A stretch of 64,000 bases of DNA from Sipunculus nudus (lineage: Eukaryota > Annelida > Sipuncula > Golfingiida > Sipunculidae). The notes beneath the pieces were generated by a model that worked only from the letters and a program-made list of their open reading frames with translations, ran no database searches and had not been told where the DNA came from. The stretch spans positions 22,544,058 to 22,608,057 of the forward strand of contig CM049310.1 of assembly GCA_026874595.1 (NCBI GenBank), in the 5' to 3' direction. The position numbers and the translations under genes are program-made. Shown in pieces: positions 50,201 to 64,000 of this stretch (position 1 is the first letter of the stretch; each line of letters starts with the position of its first letter).

Positions 50201-50645
50201 AAATAAAAAAAAGTAAATTCTAAAAAATGTTCATTATGTTCTGAAACCAAAGAAACCTATGGTCATATATTTTTTGAATGTGTAATAATTTTTTAAAAAT
50301 GCTGAAGGAATTTAAAGAATGGTTAAAACTACAAAAAGTCAATACAGAGAATTGTAACCTTACCATGTCAACAGTGCTGTTTAACATTACTGGAATGCCC
50401 AATCACAGATATGATAATACTATTGTTAAAAAAAATTATATGGATGTACAAAAACAGTTTGCCAATATTTCATTCATTTAAATGTTATGTTAAGCAAATA
50501 TACCTTATTGAAGAAAATGCTTCAATCATCAGAGGAAAGAAAGACATGCATGACAAAAAGTGGAATAATTTGCAACTAGATTAACTGGATAAAATGCATA
50601 TGTGTACATATTTGTGCACATGTGTATCTGCATGTGTTTGTGTAC

Positions 50646-50713
<68 letters not shown>

Positions 50714-53330
50714 GTATATATATATACATGTATGTATATGTATATGTGCATATGTGTATAGGTTTGGGAGTTCTATATACTTCAGTTAATAGTTTGGGTA
50801 CCATTTAAAGATATTTTTTGCCTCTTCATGTATGTGTTTGGTCATATGTAATAGTACAGGTACATAATGTTTGTGGATATGTTGTTTTTGTTATATGTAG
50901 TGATATGTAAATTCTGTTGAATTAATAAAAAAAAGTGAGCTATATAGTATGGCATTGAGTTTGTATATCCTGTCAAATATTGGAAACCTTTCTCTTCAAA
51001 TATCCCTGCAAGATCAGAGATAAGGTGCCTTTGATGTTTGTGTCAATTAATTGTGACTCAAGTGTCCCACACCAGACACCAGAAGACTTGGTTATGTAAA
51101 GTTATGCAATGTGACACCCACAGATTCTAATCAGATTCACAGGTGAAAACCAGACATGCATTCTGCTGACACTTCTGTTACATGAAAAAATCAGACTCAT
51201 CAGTGAAACAGATATAAATTACATACTGTGAAATTGAAGTCCTAAATGAAGCTTATTGTTGGGAATGACGAGATATTGATGTACAGGATGCACACATATC
51301 TGAATCAGTCAAGTTGTGTTACCTTACATATAATCCATGTGTATTAACTTGTAAGTTCAAAGGCACTTAAGAATCACTCTTCATGTTCTGTCATTTGAGT
51401 GTAGACTGTAAATCACTTTTGAATTTTTCTGCCAGGATCTAAGCATAAATGGGACCTTGATGCTGCAGTTATTTGTTCACTCAGGTGGTTCTCTTTGCAC
51501 AACCGAGCCGACTTTTTGTCCTTTTCACTTAAATAAGTTGATTCAGTTCAACAGAACTCATTTGCTGCTTGCTAGAATTCATATATAGTGTAAGCTCATC
51601 AAATGATTGATAATTTAAATATGAATCTATGTATGTAGTGTGATTTTCAATGATACAATTTAATATTTGCTGAGAATGTGTCATTTCCTTTTAATCATTT
51701 CTTCTCATTTATTCAAGATTAAACCTATCATATCATTTCATCATTACCATTATATTACTTACATGATTGTTTGTGCAGTATTTTAGGCCTTTTTGTACCT
51801 CAAACAATTGTTAGATATTTTTTTCTTAATTTATGAATATCTCCTGTGACATCTTTGCTTGTAAATATTTTACCTTTTTCTTGTAAATTCTATCCACATT
51901 TCCATCATTTTGCTATGTCTGTATTTAATATCTGACACCAATTTAAAAAGAACACCAAAAACATTTAAAAGCTAAGCAAACACTCAATGAATGTTTTATT
52001 GTTAGGGATCTTATTCTAAAGCAAGGTTATACAATGCTAAGCCCCATTTTCCAAACTTTATTACTTTCCTATAAATAGAACCCAACCCTATTTTGTCAGA
52101 CATACTCCTGAACTGGTGCTTATTCAGATATTTTAAGCTGAGGGTAGTTTTGTTTTTATTCAATTCTGTATAATCAGATTGACTGGATGCCTTTTATGAG
52201 TGGCAGGGTCTGGGTGTGTATATCCTATATATAGCAGTGTCCTTTCTTCAAATATTTCTTTTCAGGGAAGAACAAATGCAGCCTTTGATATCAGTTTCAA
52301 TGGCACTGAATTGTGCTTCAAGAAGCCTAGATCAGATAGTCTTAGTTATGTAACATGTCAGGCCCATTGATTTCAATCTGATGTACCACTGAAAACTAAA
52401 TATGCCTCATGTAGACACTAATGTCCAAGTGTTATAATTATGTGTGACTAATGCAAACCAAACCCAGACAAACATTTAAGTCAAACAGATAAAATTTCTT
52501 TAAATGGTTGATACTGAGGTGCTTAATGAGGCTCATTGTTGGGATAGAAAGGGTATATTGTTGTACAGGAAGCAGTGCACAGGATGCTGAATGGTAATGT
52601 TGGGTAACCTAAATACAACCCATGTCATGTGTATGCACTTCATACAGTCAAAGAATACTTTTTTATGTTTTGACATTTGGGTGTACATTTAATATAATTA
52701 CTCTCATATTTTGTTAACACTACCAGGACCTTCTGGCTGCAGTTATTTTGGGACATCAGGTGTTACTTTAACCTTCAGTAATTACATACTGATATATTAA
52801 CTGCTTTCAGTGTAATACCATATTACCCAGAGGTATCAAACAAACCAAAGTCAAAGGGCCTAATAAGCCTTGGTTACCTTTGTACACTTAATGCTAAAAA
52901 AAGACCATCATTGCATCATATTGTTTTTATTCTGTATACAAAGTAAATTAGTCATAAAAGCCATAACAATAATCAATAGACAATACATGACATGATGGTA
53001 TTGCTACTATTGGTAAATCTGGCATTTCTTATTGTTCAACCTGCACTCTGCTACGACATGGTGACGAAACACAGGACTAGAGATGTTAATGTGGTCCTAC
53101 CACAGTTCAAAATGTACCTGGTAGCTGATATCTCATAAATGACTAAAAGGCTTAATTGTCCTTGAACACCACAGGCATGGACTGAGCGATAATATACCGA
53201 TTTCATAGTATCACAGACCATTTCTGCTGTAGTATAGACAACAAGTAAATGAATTTTGAACTGGTTAGCTTACCTGCGTTAAATTTCCACCAATACTGGT
53301 CAAACATTGCCAGCATTTATTGATAATCAT
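41681..53330 (-). CDS. MRPS14: MRPS14, mitochondrial small-subunit ribosomal protein uS14m
   Basis: Component of the mitochondrial 28S ribosomal subunit, acting in translation in the matrix. Three minus-strand coding exons: 53330-53274 (19 codons), 43273-43085 (63) and 41863-41681 (60 plus stop), giving 142 residues; human is 128. All junctions are phase 0 with consensus borders (GCAG|GTAAGC, TTGTAG|ATA, ACAG|GTAATG, CATGTAG|GTA). Family hallmarks: [39 protein letters not shown] and the C-terminal [16 protein letters not shown]. The N-terminus [19 protein letters not shown] lacks acidic residues, as expected of a mitochondrial presequence, but is only weakly basic. The first exon is inferred from frame and splice sites; two other ATGs in that exon are out of frame. 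Convergent with CAND1, divergent from eEF1A. Confidence 0.92.
41864..43084 (-). other. MRPS14 intron 2
   Basis: 1.2 kb. A relic around 42360-42500 (CAAATTCCCATGAATTTCCA...CCATGACTTTCGAGG) resembles a DNA-transposon repeat style common in aquatic animals. No coding frame. Confidence 0.5.
43085..43273 (-). CDS. MRPS14: MRPS14 exon 2
   Basis: 63 codons from [10 protein letters not shown] to NDLLPPELQ, containing the [11 protein letters not shown] and RVNSLRKN motifs. Acceptor TTTTGATTGTAG, donor CAG|GTAATG. Confidence 0.95.
43850..44335. repeat. Fragment of B-type modules and an AACAAG-hairpin end
   Basis: Two module cores (GTAGGTGGTGCCTTCTGTCTG, GATGGCGCCACCAGTCTTGCG) and, at about 44298, AACAAGGGGCTAAGACCCATTG, an inverted right end of a further family with its own hairpin. 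Confidence 0.55.
45251..46132 (-). mobile_element. Family A element, reverse, one-module copy
   Basis: The inverted right end ACAAGAGACCTAGAGGTCAC..CACTCAGCTGAAC and the inverted left-end hairpin AGCTCAGATGACTTTCAATC..AGCTGAGCTA bound about 0.9 kb with roughly one A module (core GGTGGTGCCACC at 45782). The hairpin (GACCTAGAGGTC) differs from that of other family A copies but still pairs. Confidence 0.65.
46495..46640. repeat. Minisatellite, about 16 bp unit (GACAAAAGCCCACCC)
   Basis: Seven or eight imperfect units. Long minus-strand frames here (repeated LLSGG-type residues) are produced by the repeat and are not genes. Confidence 0.85.
47100..47228. repeat. (TA)n-rich microsatellite
   Basis: Long TA runs in MRPS14 intron 1. 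Confidence 0.85.
47360..49407 (-). mobile_element. Family B element, reverse, in MRPS14 intron 1
   Basis: ACAAGGCCTACTGGCCTAAT at 47360 and CTCACAGGTTCGCTAAAAA to 49407. Contains a family D right-end remnant (47500-47570), B modules, the 22 bp perfect palindrome at 48622-48643, and C modules. Arranged like the copies at 30826-32961 and 36761-39768. Confidence 0.68.
49408..49930 (-). mobile_element. Family A variant remnant, left end inverted
   Basis: The inverted left-end hairpin AGCTCAGATGACTTACTGGT..CAGCTGAGCTAAAAA ends at 49930. The modules match the variant type at 29695-30780 in inverse. Confidence 0.55.
49972..50940 (+). pseudogene. Non-LTR retrotransposon (LINE) 3' relic
   Basis: A broken frame reads [20 protein letters not shown]; after a frameshift near 50220 it continues [20 protein letters not shown]. 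This C-x2-C..H..C cluster after an RT-proximal helix region is typical of the C-terminal end of LINE polymerase ORFs. Stops follow at about 50290. The tail AATTAATAAAAAAAA near 50930 may be the element's 3' end, with a (TA)n tract (50645-50745) inside. Confidence 0.65.
50645..50745. repeat. (TA)n microsatellite
   Basis: TA-rich run with TATG variants. Confidence 0.85.
50945..52770. repeat. Old direct duplication, two units about 1.25 kb apart
   Basis: Segments at about 50945-51510 and 52195-52770 align in the same order: TTTGTATATCCT/TGTGTATATCCT, CTTTGATGTTTGTGTCAAT/CTTTGATATCAGTTTCAAT, TTAGTTATGTAA-like, AATGAAGCTTATTGTTGGGA/AATGAGGCTCATTGTTGGGA, TGATGTACAGGA/TTGTTGTACAGGA, CTGCAGTTATTT. 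No coding frame in either. Confidence 0.7.
53274..53330 (-). CDS. MRPS14: MRPS14 exon 1 (presequence)
   Basis: ATG at 53330-53328; 19 codons; donor CAG|GTAAGC. Chosen because it is the ATG whose frame enters exon 2 in phase 0. About 10.0 kb of intron separates it from exon 2, so this exon is less certain than the others. Confidence 0.65.
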
Positions 53331-53669
53331 AATTAATGCAATTAATTTCCTCTACAAAACCTCTCCTTCAGCCGTGACAGTCTGACACGACGTTTGTTGT
53401 CAGAACGGTTCACAGAGGGCGCTATCATCAGCCTGGCAAAGTTGCATCAGCCTTGGTCGTCGTGTTGGCTGGGCCTAATTTATAGTAACTACATTTCTCA
53501 TAATATATATTTTTCAATGTAATTTCATCACAACCACTTAATAAAACGATTTCTTATTAAGATTACATAAAACAATAGATATAGGCTGAAATTTTTTTAC
53601 CGATGGCGGATTAAGAGGGGCACGAAGGACCCTTATTTAGATATAGTTGGCCTATATATATGGAACTCC

Positions 53670-53676
<7 letters not shown>

Positions 53677-53701
<25 letters not shown>

Positions 53702-53720
53702 GCGGGGGGGGGGGGGGGGG
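53677..53720. repeat. Poly(G) tract of 44 bases with one C
   Basis: 26 G, one C, 17 G. Lies about 350 bp upstream of the MRPS14 start codon. Could form quadruplexes, and its length is assembly-sensitive. Confidence 0.9.
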
Positions 53721-54086
53721 TCCGCCCTTCGATTCGTCAAGACGGACTTTAGAAGCATCAAGTCCGTGGACAGTTTCAATGGTCCATTTATTTTTTTTTA
53801 ATATTAATCACTAATAATCCGACCGCGTTGGACTATGACATTTTTTTTTAAATCACAAGACAGACCTATATATCCCTGTTAGTAAGACATACTTCTTAAG
53901 AAGTATATATAGCTGTACATTCGTCAAATATACATTACAATTAATTAATCAGTTGAAATTGTTATAAATTTTAACTAATGAGGGATTTTGTATTTGCATA
54001 AACTTCAAAAGGAATCCTTCATAGGCATAGAGCTGGTCTGATTGAAGCCAATATATATAGGCTTAATTAATATGACCATCAATAGA

Positions 54087-54205
54087 CCCCCCCCCCCCTT
54101 CCACACACACCCCTGTCAAAGTGAAAAAGTACATATATATATATATATACATATATATAATGCGCCGAAACATTTTGCACCCCCCCCCCCACACACACAC
54201 ACACA
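54087..54205. repeat. Poly(C), (CA)n and (TA)n cluster
   Basis: Two C runs with an AC tract and a TA tract between and after them. Confidence 0.85.
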
Positions 54206-55848
54206 CGCACAATGACGACAGCACCCAGGATTACACTCATCAGCAGATCGGTTTAATACACTGTGTGCATATGTAAAGTCAGTGATGTAGCCGCCTCTCA
54301 CAGGAGAGAGTAAAGGTCAGAATGAGATCTATATTATCACAATATTTAAAAACATGGTCAAGTATATCAATATAATAATTAAGAGGGATTCCCGAATAAC
54401 AAAGGTTATTTAAAAAGCGGTAAAAATTGATCTACACACGGTATTATTGTTGGAGCCACCGTGATCAGCAAACACTAATGCAATTTGCAAGATTTTGATC
54501 AGGTAACAAGTATAATTTTAAACCTGTAGCCTACAGATCCTCGATGGAAGAGATGACCAGGTTATTAAGCATGTACTACATGCAATTAGTGCAGTGGCAT
54601 CAAAAGCCATAATGCTCGCTGAATTAAAGGGACTGCATACACAAGCATAGTTTCGTTATGCAATGTGCGAGCGCGCTTCTTGGCTTTCTAAACAAGAGTA
54701 GGCCTACATTCACACAATAATAAAGCTTAGAGACAAATACACATTTGGGGAGCGTTGTTGATGACCGTCTTCATCACAAAGTCGCTCAGCTGTGGCACAC
54801 ATTGTGGGCCTATGTTTAAAAAGTAAAAGAATAACCGTTGGTCTGGCCTGCTTGGTAAAGCCGTCCTGAATGAGGTCATGGACGACGATATTGCGTGGCG
54901 AGTGTACTGGCGGAGAACACCGGCCCCTGCGTATGGGGTCAAAGAGTCGGGACTCAACACAACCCTATCCGTGTGATAGATAAAACCATATAAATCCTTC
55001 CTTATAGAAATAAAAACAGAAAATCATGCGTTTCTGCAGTGCTTTAATTACCATATAGCACTGTGATAGTTCATTAAAGACATTTTCAAAGTGTATGCAG
55101 AATTTTTGGGGGTGTTAAAATTGTCCTGAAGTCGGGCTTCCGTATTCCTCAGAATAGTGACCGAGTGTTGGTCCATTATATATACATGTATGGACTGTTG
55201 TGTTGCTACATTCCTTCTGAAAATATTGGTCAATATACAAGTTGTAACCAGATTGATATTTGAAAATTTGATGCCAATGGCTGCTTAGTATTCCTTATCT
55301 CGATCTGTTGTGTGCAATTTTTTCCCCATCCAATATAAGAGGGAAACTTTAAAATAAGAGAAAAAAAAATCAGTTGTATTTAATTATGTTATTAATTGAG
55401 TATATACTTCCTGAACGCTTCAGAAGCGCTGACTCAGGAGTGTTGGAAATTTTGATTCAGTAACAATATAACCAGAAGTAGGAAAACCAATCGAGATTAT
55501 AAAATGCAGCCTGACAAAAATGCACAATTTATTCCCACATGGTCTATCAATAGTCACAGCGTTGATCTGGTTAACTTTCTGAAAACTCGGCACATGATCC
55601 ATATTGAGCTTTAAATAAACAATTAATGGGACGTGTTTACGCCATTGTGAGTCGTGTGGTCACTGGTCACTGTACACCTGGTTTAATATCAGCATCGATT
55701 TCACCCTTAGTTTGAAAATATGTGGTCTGAAGATCAGATATTTCGGTGGACTTGTTTAGAGCAAATTTCTTTGGTCCCGCGATGCTATACATAAGACAGA
55801 TCTCTCTCTAGAAAATTAATGGTCTAAGGAAAATGCGATTTTTTTTCT

Positions 55849-55866
55849 CCCCCCTCCCCCCCCCCC

Positions 55867-55922
<56 letters not shown>
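55849..55922. repeat. (C)n(CT)n(TA)n compound microsatellite
   Basis: Runs of C, CT and TA in direct succession. Confidence 0.9.
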
Positions 55923-55923
<1 letters not shown>

Positions 55924-58215
55924 AATCGCATTTCATTTTAGACCAGCTTTTCTTGTTTTATGTGTGCTATCTGACTAAGATAACCAGTGTTATGTGTCTC
56001 ACTAACAAGTTCTCAACGGCAGGAGACGCCATGCTCAGTCAGACTGGTTTTATGAAAAAATGTGTACGCATGACGGATTTCAGTGGAGCATGCATGATTC
56101 ACGAGGCCAATGTGAGGAAATATAAGCCCATGTGTGAACAGAACCAGTTTTTTAACATTCAAAATGATGTACGTGTATTGCACTTTCGAGAGAACACAAA
56201 CCCTAAAAATAAATGCAACCAGAGTTCCAAATTCAATAAGACTAAGAGACCGGAATAGTACTTTTTATACCGACATTTTATGTTACATATAGAGATCGTT
56301 ACATATATGTTCTCTTGATAATAATCTTATATGGTTGATAAGAATGTCCAAACGTTTTTAACCCATCACAGTATGAAGCATGGGCCCCGAGGTAAATGCT
56401 CTAAAGAGCATCGTGTCATAAGAGTTTATTAGTTGGTACTACAAGGAGTGTTTAGGATATTGTTAGGCCTTCCAGGTTACGTGCCGTGTTACAATAAAAG
56501 ACCGGACTGAGAGGTTTGAGCTGAAAGCAGACATCAGAATGCGAGCACGTGTGTTAAACCACGTGGTCGAAGTTTATAAAATTTTCTAGTCAAATCTTAA
56601 CCATGTTGACAACATTTTATGACATTCAATATTATGTATTCATTATTGGAGGATTAAATACAGTTATCTAACTTCAATGTTAAGCATGCATGCTGATAAT
56701 TTATAAACGTTTATGTTTAAAACCGCCAGTGTCTGAACTGTTTTCTATAAGTACTGAATTGTCAATATAGGTATAATGTAAATATTTCATTCATATACGG
56801 ATACCGTACATCATATCTAACTTGTCAGGCCAACAAGTCTTATGCTCTGAACACTGACATACAATTACTGCGTATACGGTATATGCTTGCTACGGAACCA
56901 GACGTTGAAAATACATGTGACAATCAAATCCAGAGGTACAAAACTCGCGTGTCAGGACTTTAGACGGCCATGTCCAGGGCTCTTAAATTGAAGCTAATAC
57001 AAATACTGATCATGTGACTCGCTAGACGCATTGTCCGTATCTATAATACGTACGGAGGCTAGCGACTCCAATGCTTTTCATTTACTCCTTTTAATTTTTT
57101 TATTTATAAAAAAATGAATCTGGATATACGTGTCTTGTGTACAGTTACGTGTTATTAACTGGTTTGCATATGTTATTATAAAAATACAAGTTATAAACAG
57201 TGAAAACTGCTTTTTTTACATGAATCCCACAAATAACGATTCGAGCAACTCGGTACACACATTCCAGTACGCGTACACCTGACCTTGTTGCGGAATCCAC
57301 AACTGTGACAAGATCAGAGAGAGGAGCAGAGCAAATCGGAATATAGCCTAGTCCTGGGACGATACAAGTGTACATCCTGTATGAATATGTAGGTTTATAT
57401 ATGTATATATATGCATGTCTATATTTTTGTGTATGTATTTTATGTATACTGGCCTATGCATGTATGTATATGGACCACGTGAGTCTGAAATAAAGCAGCT
57501 ATCTATCCTCTTTTTAATTGAACGACCCCCCCCCCCCCCCCCCCCCCCCGAGCTCTGGAACACCTTAAAACAGCAGAATCTCACGATAGAAAGTTAGCAG
57601 ACTAAACGGTACGTGTGCATTTAACTTTAAAACATAAGAGGCCGTTCATCTAGGTACTGGTGACGCACCCATTGATTCACTCGTGCATTCCAGACCCCAG
57701 TCGAGTCACAAGTTATATTAAATTTACAAGTCAGCATAAATTTTAACACCGGTGTCAAGATCTGTCACATCTTATACTTGGCGTTTTCAATGAATCGCCA
57801 TCTTGAAAGTATTTTGCAAACGTGTACTTGTTTTACTTCAGTCCCAGTTAAACACGTTACGGGCGGGTTACAAGTTTACCGGCAGAACGAACCACAATTT
57901 AAACCACGTGGGTTACAGCGAGCCGGGATGAAAACTGGGAAACACATTTTCTACAGAAATCTGAATAAAAAACACACGATATCTGTTGACCTAATAAGTT
58001 CAAAGTCTGAGCTAACTTTGGAGGTCGTTATTAAGGCACTAATAAACTCGTATTCTGCCATTCTAATTACGTCGTTTTACCAAACTCTGACGGCAAGCCG
58101 GTCGATGTTGTGAAATCAAACGGAACCGGAAGCATGCGCAATGCATCGTCTCCTATGCAATACATGGGAGCAATCAGGCTTGTGACGTCAATTGTAAGGA
58201 CCCCTCTGGTAACTG

Positions 58216-58223
58216 TATAAAAG
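58216..58223 (+). promoter_or_regulatory. eEF1A TATA box
   Basis: TATAAAAG, 25 bp upstream of the pyrimidine-rich start. Confidence 0.8.
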
Positions 58224-58240
58224 CAGGTGGTCCACCATCG

Positions 58241-58273
58241 CTCTTTCCTTATTCCTGCTGCGGCACACAGAAG
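58241..58273 (+). other. eEF1A non-coding exon 1 with TOP-like start
   Basis: CTCTTTCCTTATTCC directly at the expected TATA spacing fits a 5' terminal oligopyrimidine mRNA, the class to which eEF1A belongs (growth-regulated translation through mTOR and LARP1). Donor AAG|GTAGGA at 58274. The start site is inferred. Confidence 0.7.
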
Positions 58274-58870
58274 GTAGGAGTACATTCTTCATCGAACTGA
58301 ATCGAACAAACATTTTATAGGATCGAGCTTAATTGTTAGTTGATATGATTGTACAGAATCTAAGCTAGTGTGTCAGATAAATATTTTTGTAGATTTATTT
58401 AATTTTGACCACATAAATATAAAAATTTCATGGTGATCTTACCGGCTGGACGCCGGTCGCCACGTTGGCATGGCCCGATATCAAAGTACCATATTTTTTC
58501 TCTATGTTAACGCTTGTATGGCTTGACATGCATGTCATTCTACTGAAATAATGTTGAATTATATGGAACGCCTTATTTCACGGTTTCATTCGCAAGTTAT
58601 ACGTTTACGGCTGGCCGGCTTTTTTTCGGTGCGCCGCCATTTTGTGGTGCAATGTGCCATGTGACACGAGACGACAGAATCAAGAAGTAGCCGGTCTTGA
58701 TTTAATATGTTGTTCCAGCGGAACATTCTCGAAATGCGGCTGTTATGTTAATTTAGATTTTCTAGGCATATCACTGGCATTTAAACTGTAATTGGACAGT
58801 CCCTGCTGTCAGCAACGGCCCCCCCCCCCCCCATATATCTTTTTCCCCCCGTGGCTTTTCCTATTTTCAG

Positions 58871-58910
58871 ATGGCTGCTGCTGATGTTCCTATTGGCATG
58901 GCTCAGCCCG
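58871..58910 (+). other. Possible cassette exon in eEF1A intron 1
   Basis: A strong acceptor (C/T-rich tract, CTATTTTCAG) is followed at once by ATG GCT GCT GCT (MAAADVPIGMAQP) and a CCCG|GTACGA donor 40 nt later. Spliced to 59617, the frame would run on and stop at TAA overlapping the main eEF1A start (ATGGGTAAA), making an upstream ORF. Speculative. Confidence 0.35.
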
Positions 58911-59616
58911 GTACGAAAATGGGCTGCTCCTTTGAATGCTGATATTGTACTGTTAGAGACGCTCAGTTTTGAATTTCAGGTTTCTGCGATGAAAGTAAAG
59001 GATTGAAATTTACTGGATCAGTTGCTTTATTATGGATAATCGTTGATTTGCTATAAAATTGGTAAGATTTGATGCTCAATGGTTTCAGGCCCCTAAGAAT
59101 GCATCTTAGGTGTTTTAATTTCATTGAAGTGTATATTATTTGAAAAATTAATGTTTTTTTTTTTTCATTCATTGTGATTACATGTCTGAAGAGAGGCTGT
59201 ATGTTGGCGAGTCTTCTTTAGATTACCTGGTTAATTCACTTTGGGAATTCTGTTGTAAAATGAGAGAAATTAAGTCCTTTGTAAGGTTCCTGGAATTTTT
59301 GCAAATTTCAGCACCTGACATGGGTGATTTTGTGCTTGAACATCTAAAAAAATCTGATTCAGGAATTTGCTGGTCTATATAATAGTTCACAACAAACTGT
59401 TGGCTGTTTGCCAATAGTAGGTATATATTAATTAAAAGTAAAAGGACAACCCTACTTGCCTGTCTGCAAGAGTTTTCAGATAGTGGGTCCTCAACAGCTT
59501 CATTTTTCTCTAATCTTCAGGTATTCCCATAATATGAGCAACCTGTGTAGATGCATTATTTTTTTGTTGGTCATTTAATTGAATGTTAGTGATGGCTTTT
59601 ATTATTATTATTTCAG

Positions 59617-62702
<3,086 letters not shown>

Positions 62703-63005
62703 AATGAGGTTGCAGAGCATGCTATCGCCCAGGACGCGTCAAATGACCTTACCCATAGTCTATACCATCTACACAACACCTCTGCTGAGATGACTTTGCA
62801 ATTGCATTTTTGTTTTCAGTACTTTTACCCATGGACCAAATGCCAGCCATTGTGCAAGAGCTTGTATTCATCTCTTTGGTCGCTTAGGTCTAAGATACAT
62901 CGCAAAGAGTTCAGAAGGAAAAGTGTACCAGCTTAGTGCCGACATCCAATCTAAAAACATAAATTATAAATAGGTTAAGAAAAAAATAAAGATCAAGCTT
63001 TACCG
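62703..63005 (+). other. EEF1A: eEF1A 3' UTR and polyadenylation signal
   Basis: AATAAA at 62985-62990; cleavage is inferred near 63005. Confidence 0.7.
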
Positions 63006-63169
63006 AAAATTTTTTCTGGATGTATTTTTGTGATCCTGTGTGGACTGAGCGGATAGTTGTCAAATCTGGGCTTCTCCCACTATTTATTATTGGCCATGGA
63101 TATGATTTTATTTTCCTTGTTCTTTTGAAGAAAAAGAGCGAATCAGTTCCAGATTTTTCAGGGCTTATT

Positions 63170-63930
63170 ATTTGGGCTAAACGCTGCAATCCTTGCTTCC
63201 CCCCCCCCCCCCCCCCATAACGTAAACCAGAGGTAGTTTTAAAGCTTTAGATGTTTCCATGTTTGTCCCCGCCATTTACTTGTACCCCCAAGGTATAAAG
63301 GGGACTTTTGTGCATGGATATAAGTGAGTTCCACTGCTGAAATGGCCATAATGACTTGAACGAATGATAGTGCTGTCTTTCTGTGTGTTTACGAACTTGC
63401 TGGTTATTAACTCTGCCCCCCCCCCCCCCCCCCCCCCCCACTGTATACCTTTTTCATACCCCAGGCCCTTTGAAAAGCAGACTTAGTGTGCATGGAGATG
63501 GAGTATTTGAGGATTCCACTGCTGAAGTCGCCATAATGACCTCACGAATGATAGTGCCTTGTTTCTGTATGGATGGGAACTTGAGGTAATTTTGTTCTTT
63601 CGAACAAAAAATGGCAAATCTAAAGATTTGCAGGGCTTTTCATTTGTCCTAGAAAAATGAATACGCTGATGAATAGTGTTTTTCAATGGTGTAAGAGAAT
63701 GGGCTAAACGCCGCAGTACTCCCCCAACGTAAACACGAGGCAATTTGAATTAAAGCTAAAAGGAGTTTCTATGGTCCCCCCGCCTTTTACCTATTTTATA
63801 CCCTAAGCGACTTGTGTGAATGGATAGTTTTTGAGAATTCCACCTCTGAAGTCGCCAAAATGACCATACAGGTGGTAGTGCCGTCAATCTGCTTGCCACC
63901 CAAATGTAAACACGGGCAAATCAAAGCGTT
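63170..63930. repeat. Diverged triplicate repeat with poly(C)
   Basis: Three copies share TTCCACTGCTGAA..GCCATAATGAC and a GGTAGTGCC/GATAGTGCC motif (63328, 63515, 63838). Two share GGGCTAAACGC-GCA (63174, 63702). C runs at 63199-63216 and 63416-63439. No coding potential. Confidence 0.7.
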
Positions 63931-64000
63931 AAATGTATTTCCATTTACGCGTATATGCGTGAACTGGCAGACTTTTACATTTGTACAGTGGATCGAGGAA

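Larger units (their letters stand above)
53331..58215. other. Intergenic region between MRPS14 and eEF1A
   Basis: 4.9 kb between divergent genes. No recognised gene. Holds an interrupted G run (53677-53720), C runs with (CA)n and (TA)n (54087-54205), (CT)n(TA)n (55868-55922) and a C run (57526-57549). The longest open frame (55833-56258, +) starts in the CT/TA repeat and matches nothing I know. A GC-richer open minus-strand patch lies at 54727-54960. Confidence 0.6.

Noticed and set aside
55833-56258. 141-codon frame upstream of eEF1A
   Set aside because: Starts in a CT/TA microsatellite and resembles nothing I know; open length is not exceptional without support. Kept only as a remark in the intergenic entry.
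57778-58113. 111-codon frame just upstream of the eEF1A promoter
   Set aside because: No recognisable family, no splice or promoter context; likely chance.

Overview
ORGANISM. This is animal nuclear DNA: AT-rich, with GT-AG introns, and dense in transposable elements. Three conserved eukaryotic genes can be read. The abundant short-module repeats (terminal AACAAG plus hairpin, GGTGGCGCCACC-centred modules, runs of GTCCGTC) resemble repeats I associate with mollusc genomes, so a bivalve or other lophotrochozoan is my best guess. That guess rests on repeat style and not on a diagnostic gene. LAYOUT. (1) 1-3525: 3' part of a Ty3/gypsy-type LTR retrotransposon whose integrase lies upstream of reverse transcriptase (the Gmr1-type order), with its 3' LTR. 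It sits in an intron of CAND1. (2) 3584-23215: the last 13 coding exons of CAND1 (+ strand, 492 C-terminal residues) and its 3' UTR. The introns carry a 4.2 kb pogo/Tigger-like TIR element, a hAT-like element inside a tRNA-derived SINE, a second hAT-like element with an 8 bp target duplication, a 1.4 kb TIR element, and a six-unit array of TGACCTTGA/TCAAGGTCA hairpins. (3) 23216-41350: about 18 kb without a host gene, made of nested, oppositely oriented Helitron/Helentron-like non-autonomous elements (families A, B and D here). (4) 41355-53330: MRPS14 (mitochondrial ribosomal protein uS14m) on the minus strand, three coding exons, with a 10 kb first intron full of the same repeats plus a LINE relic. 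(5) 53331-58240: intergenic, with simple repeats and no recognised gene. (6) 58241-63005: eEF1A (+ strand) with a TATA box, a pyrimidine-rich (TOP-like) transcription start, a non-coding first exon and five coding exons giving a complete 462-residue protein. (7) 63170-63960: a diverged triplicated repeat with poly(C). HOW IT FITS TOGETHER. The three host genes are unrelated housekeeping genes: cullin-RING ligase exchange (CAND1), mitochondrial translation (MRPS14) and cytosolic translation (eEF1A). CAND1 and MRPS14 converge; MRPS14 and eEF1A diverge. All 21 coding exons splice in frame with GT-AG borders. The most unusual content is the repeat system. Several element families share one plan: T-rich left end, short inverted repeat, palindrome-punctuated modules, inverted repeat, hairpin, CTTGTT. 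The hairpin and inverted-repeat sequences differ between families while the plan stays the same.
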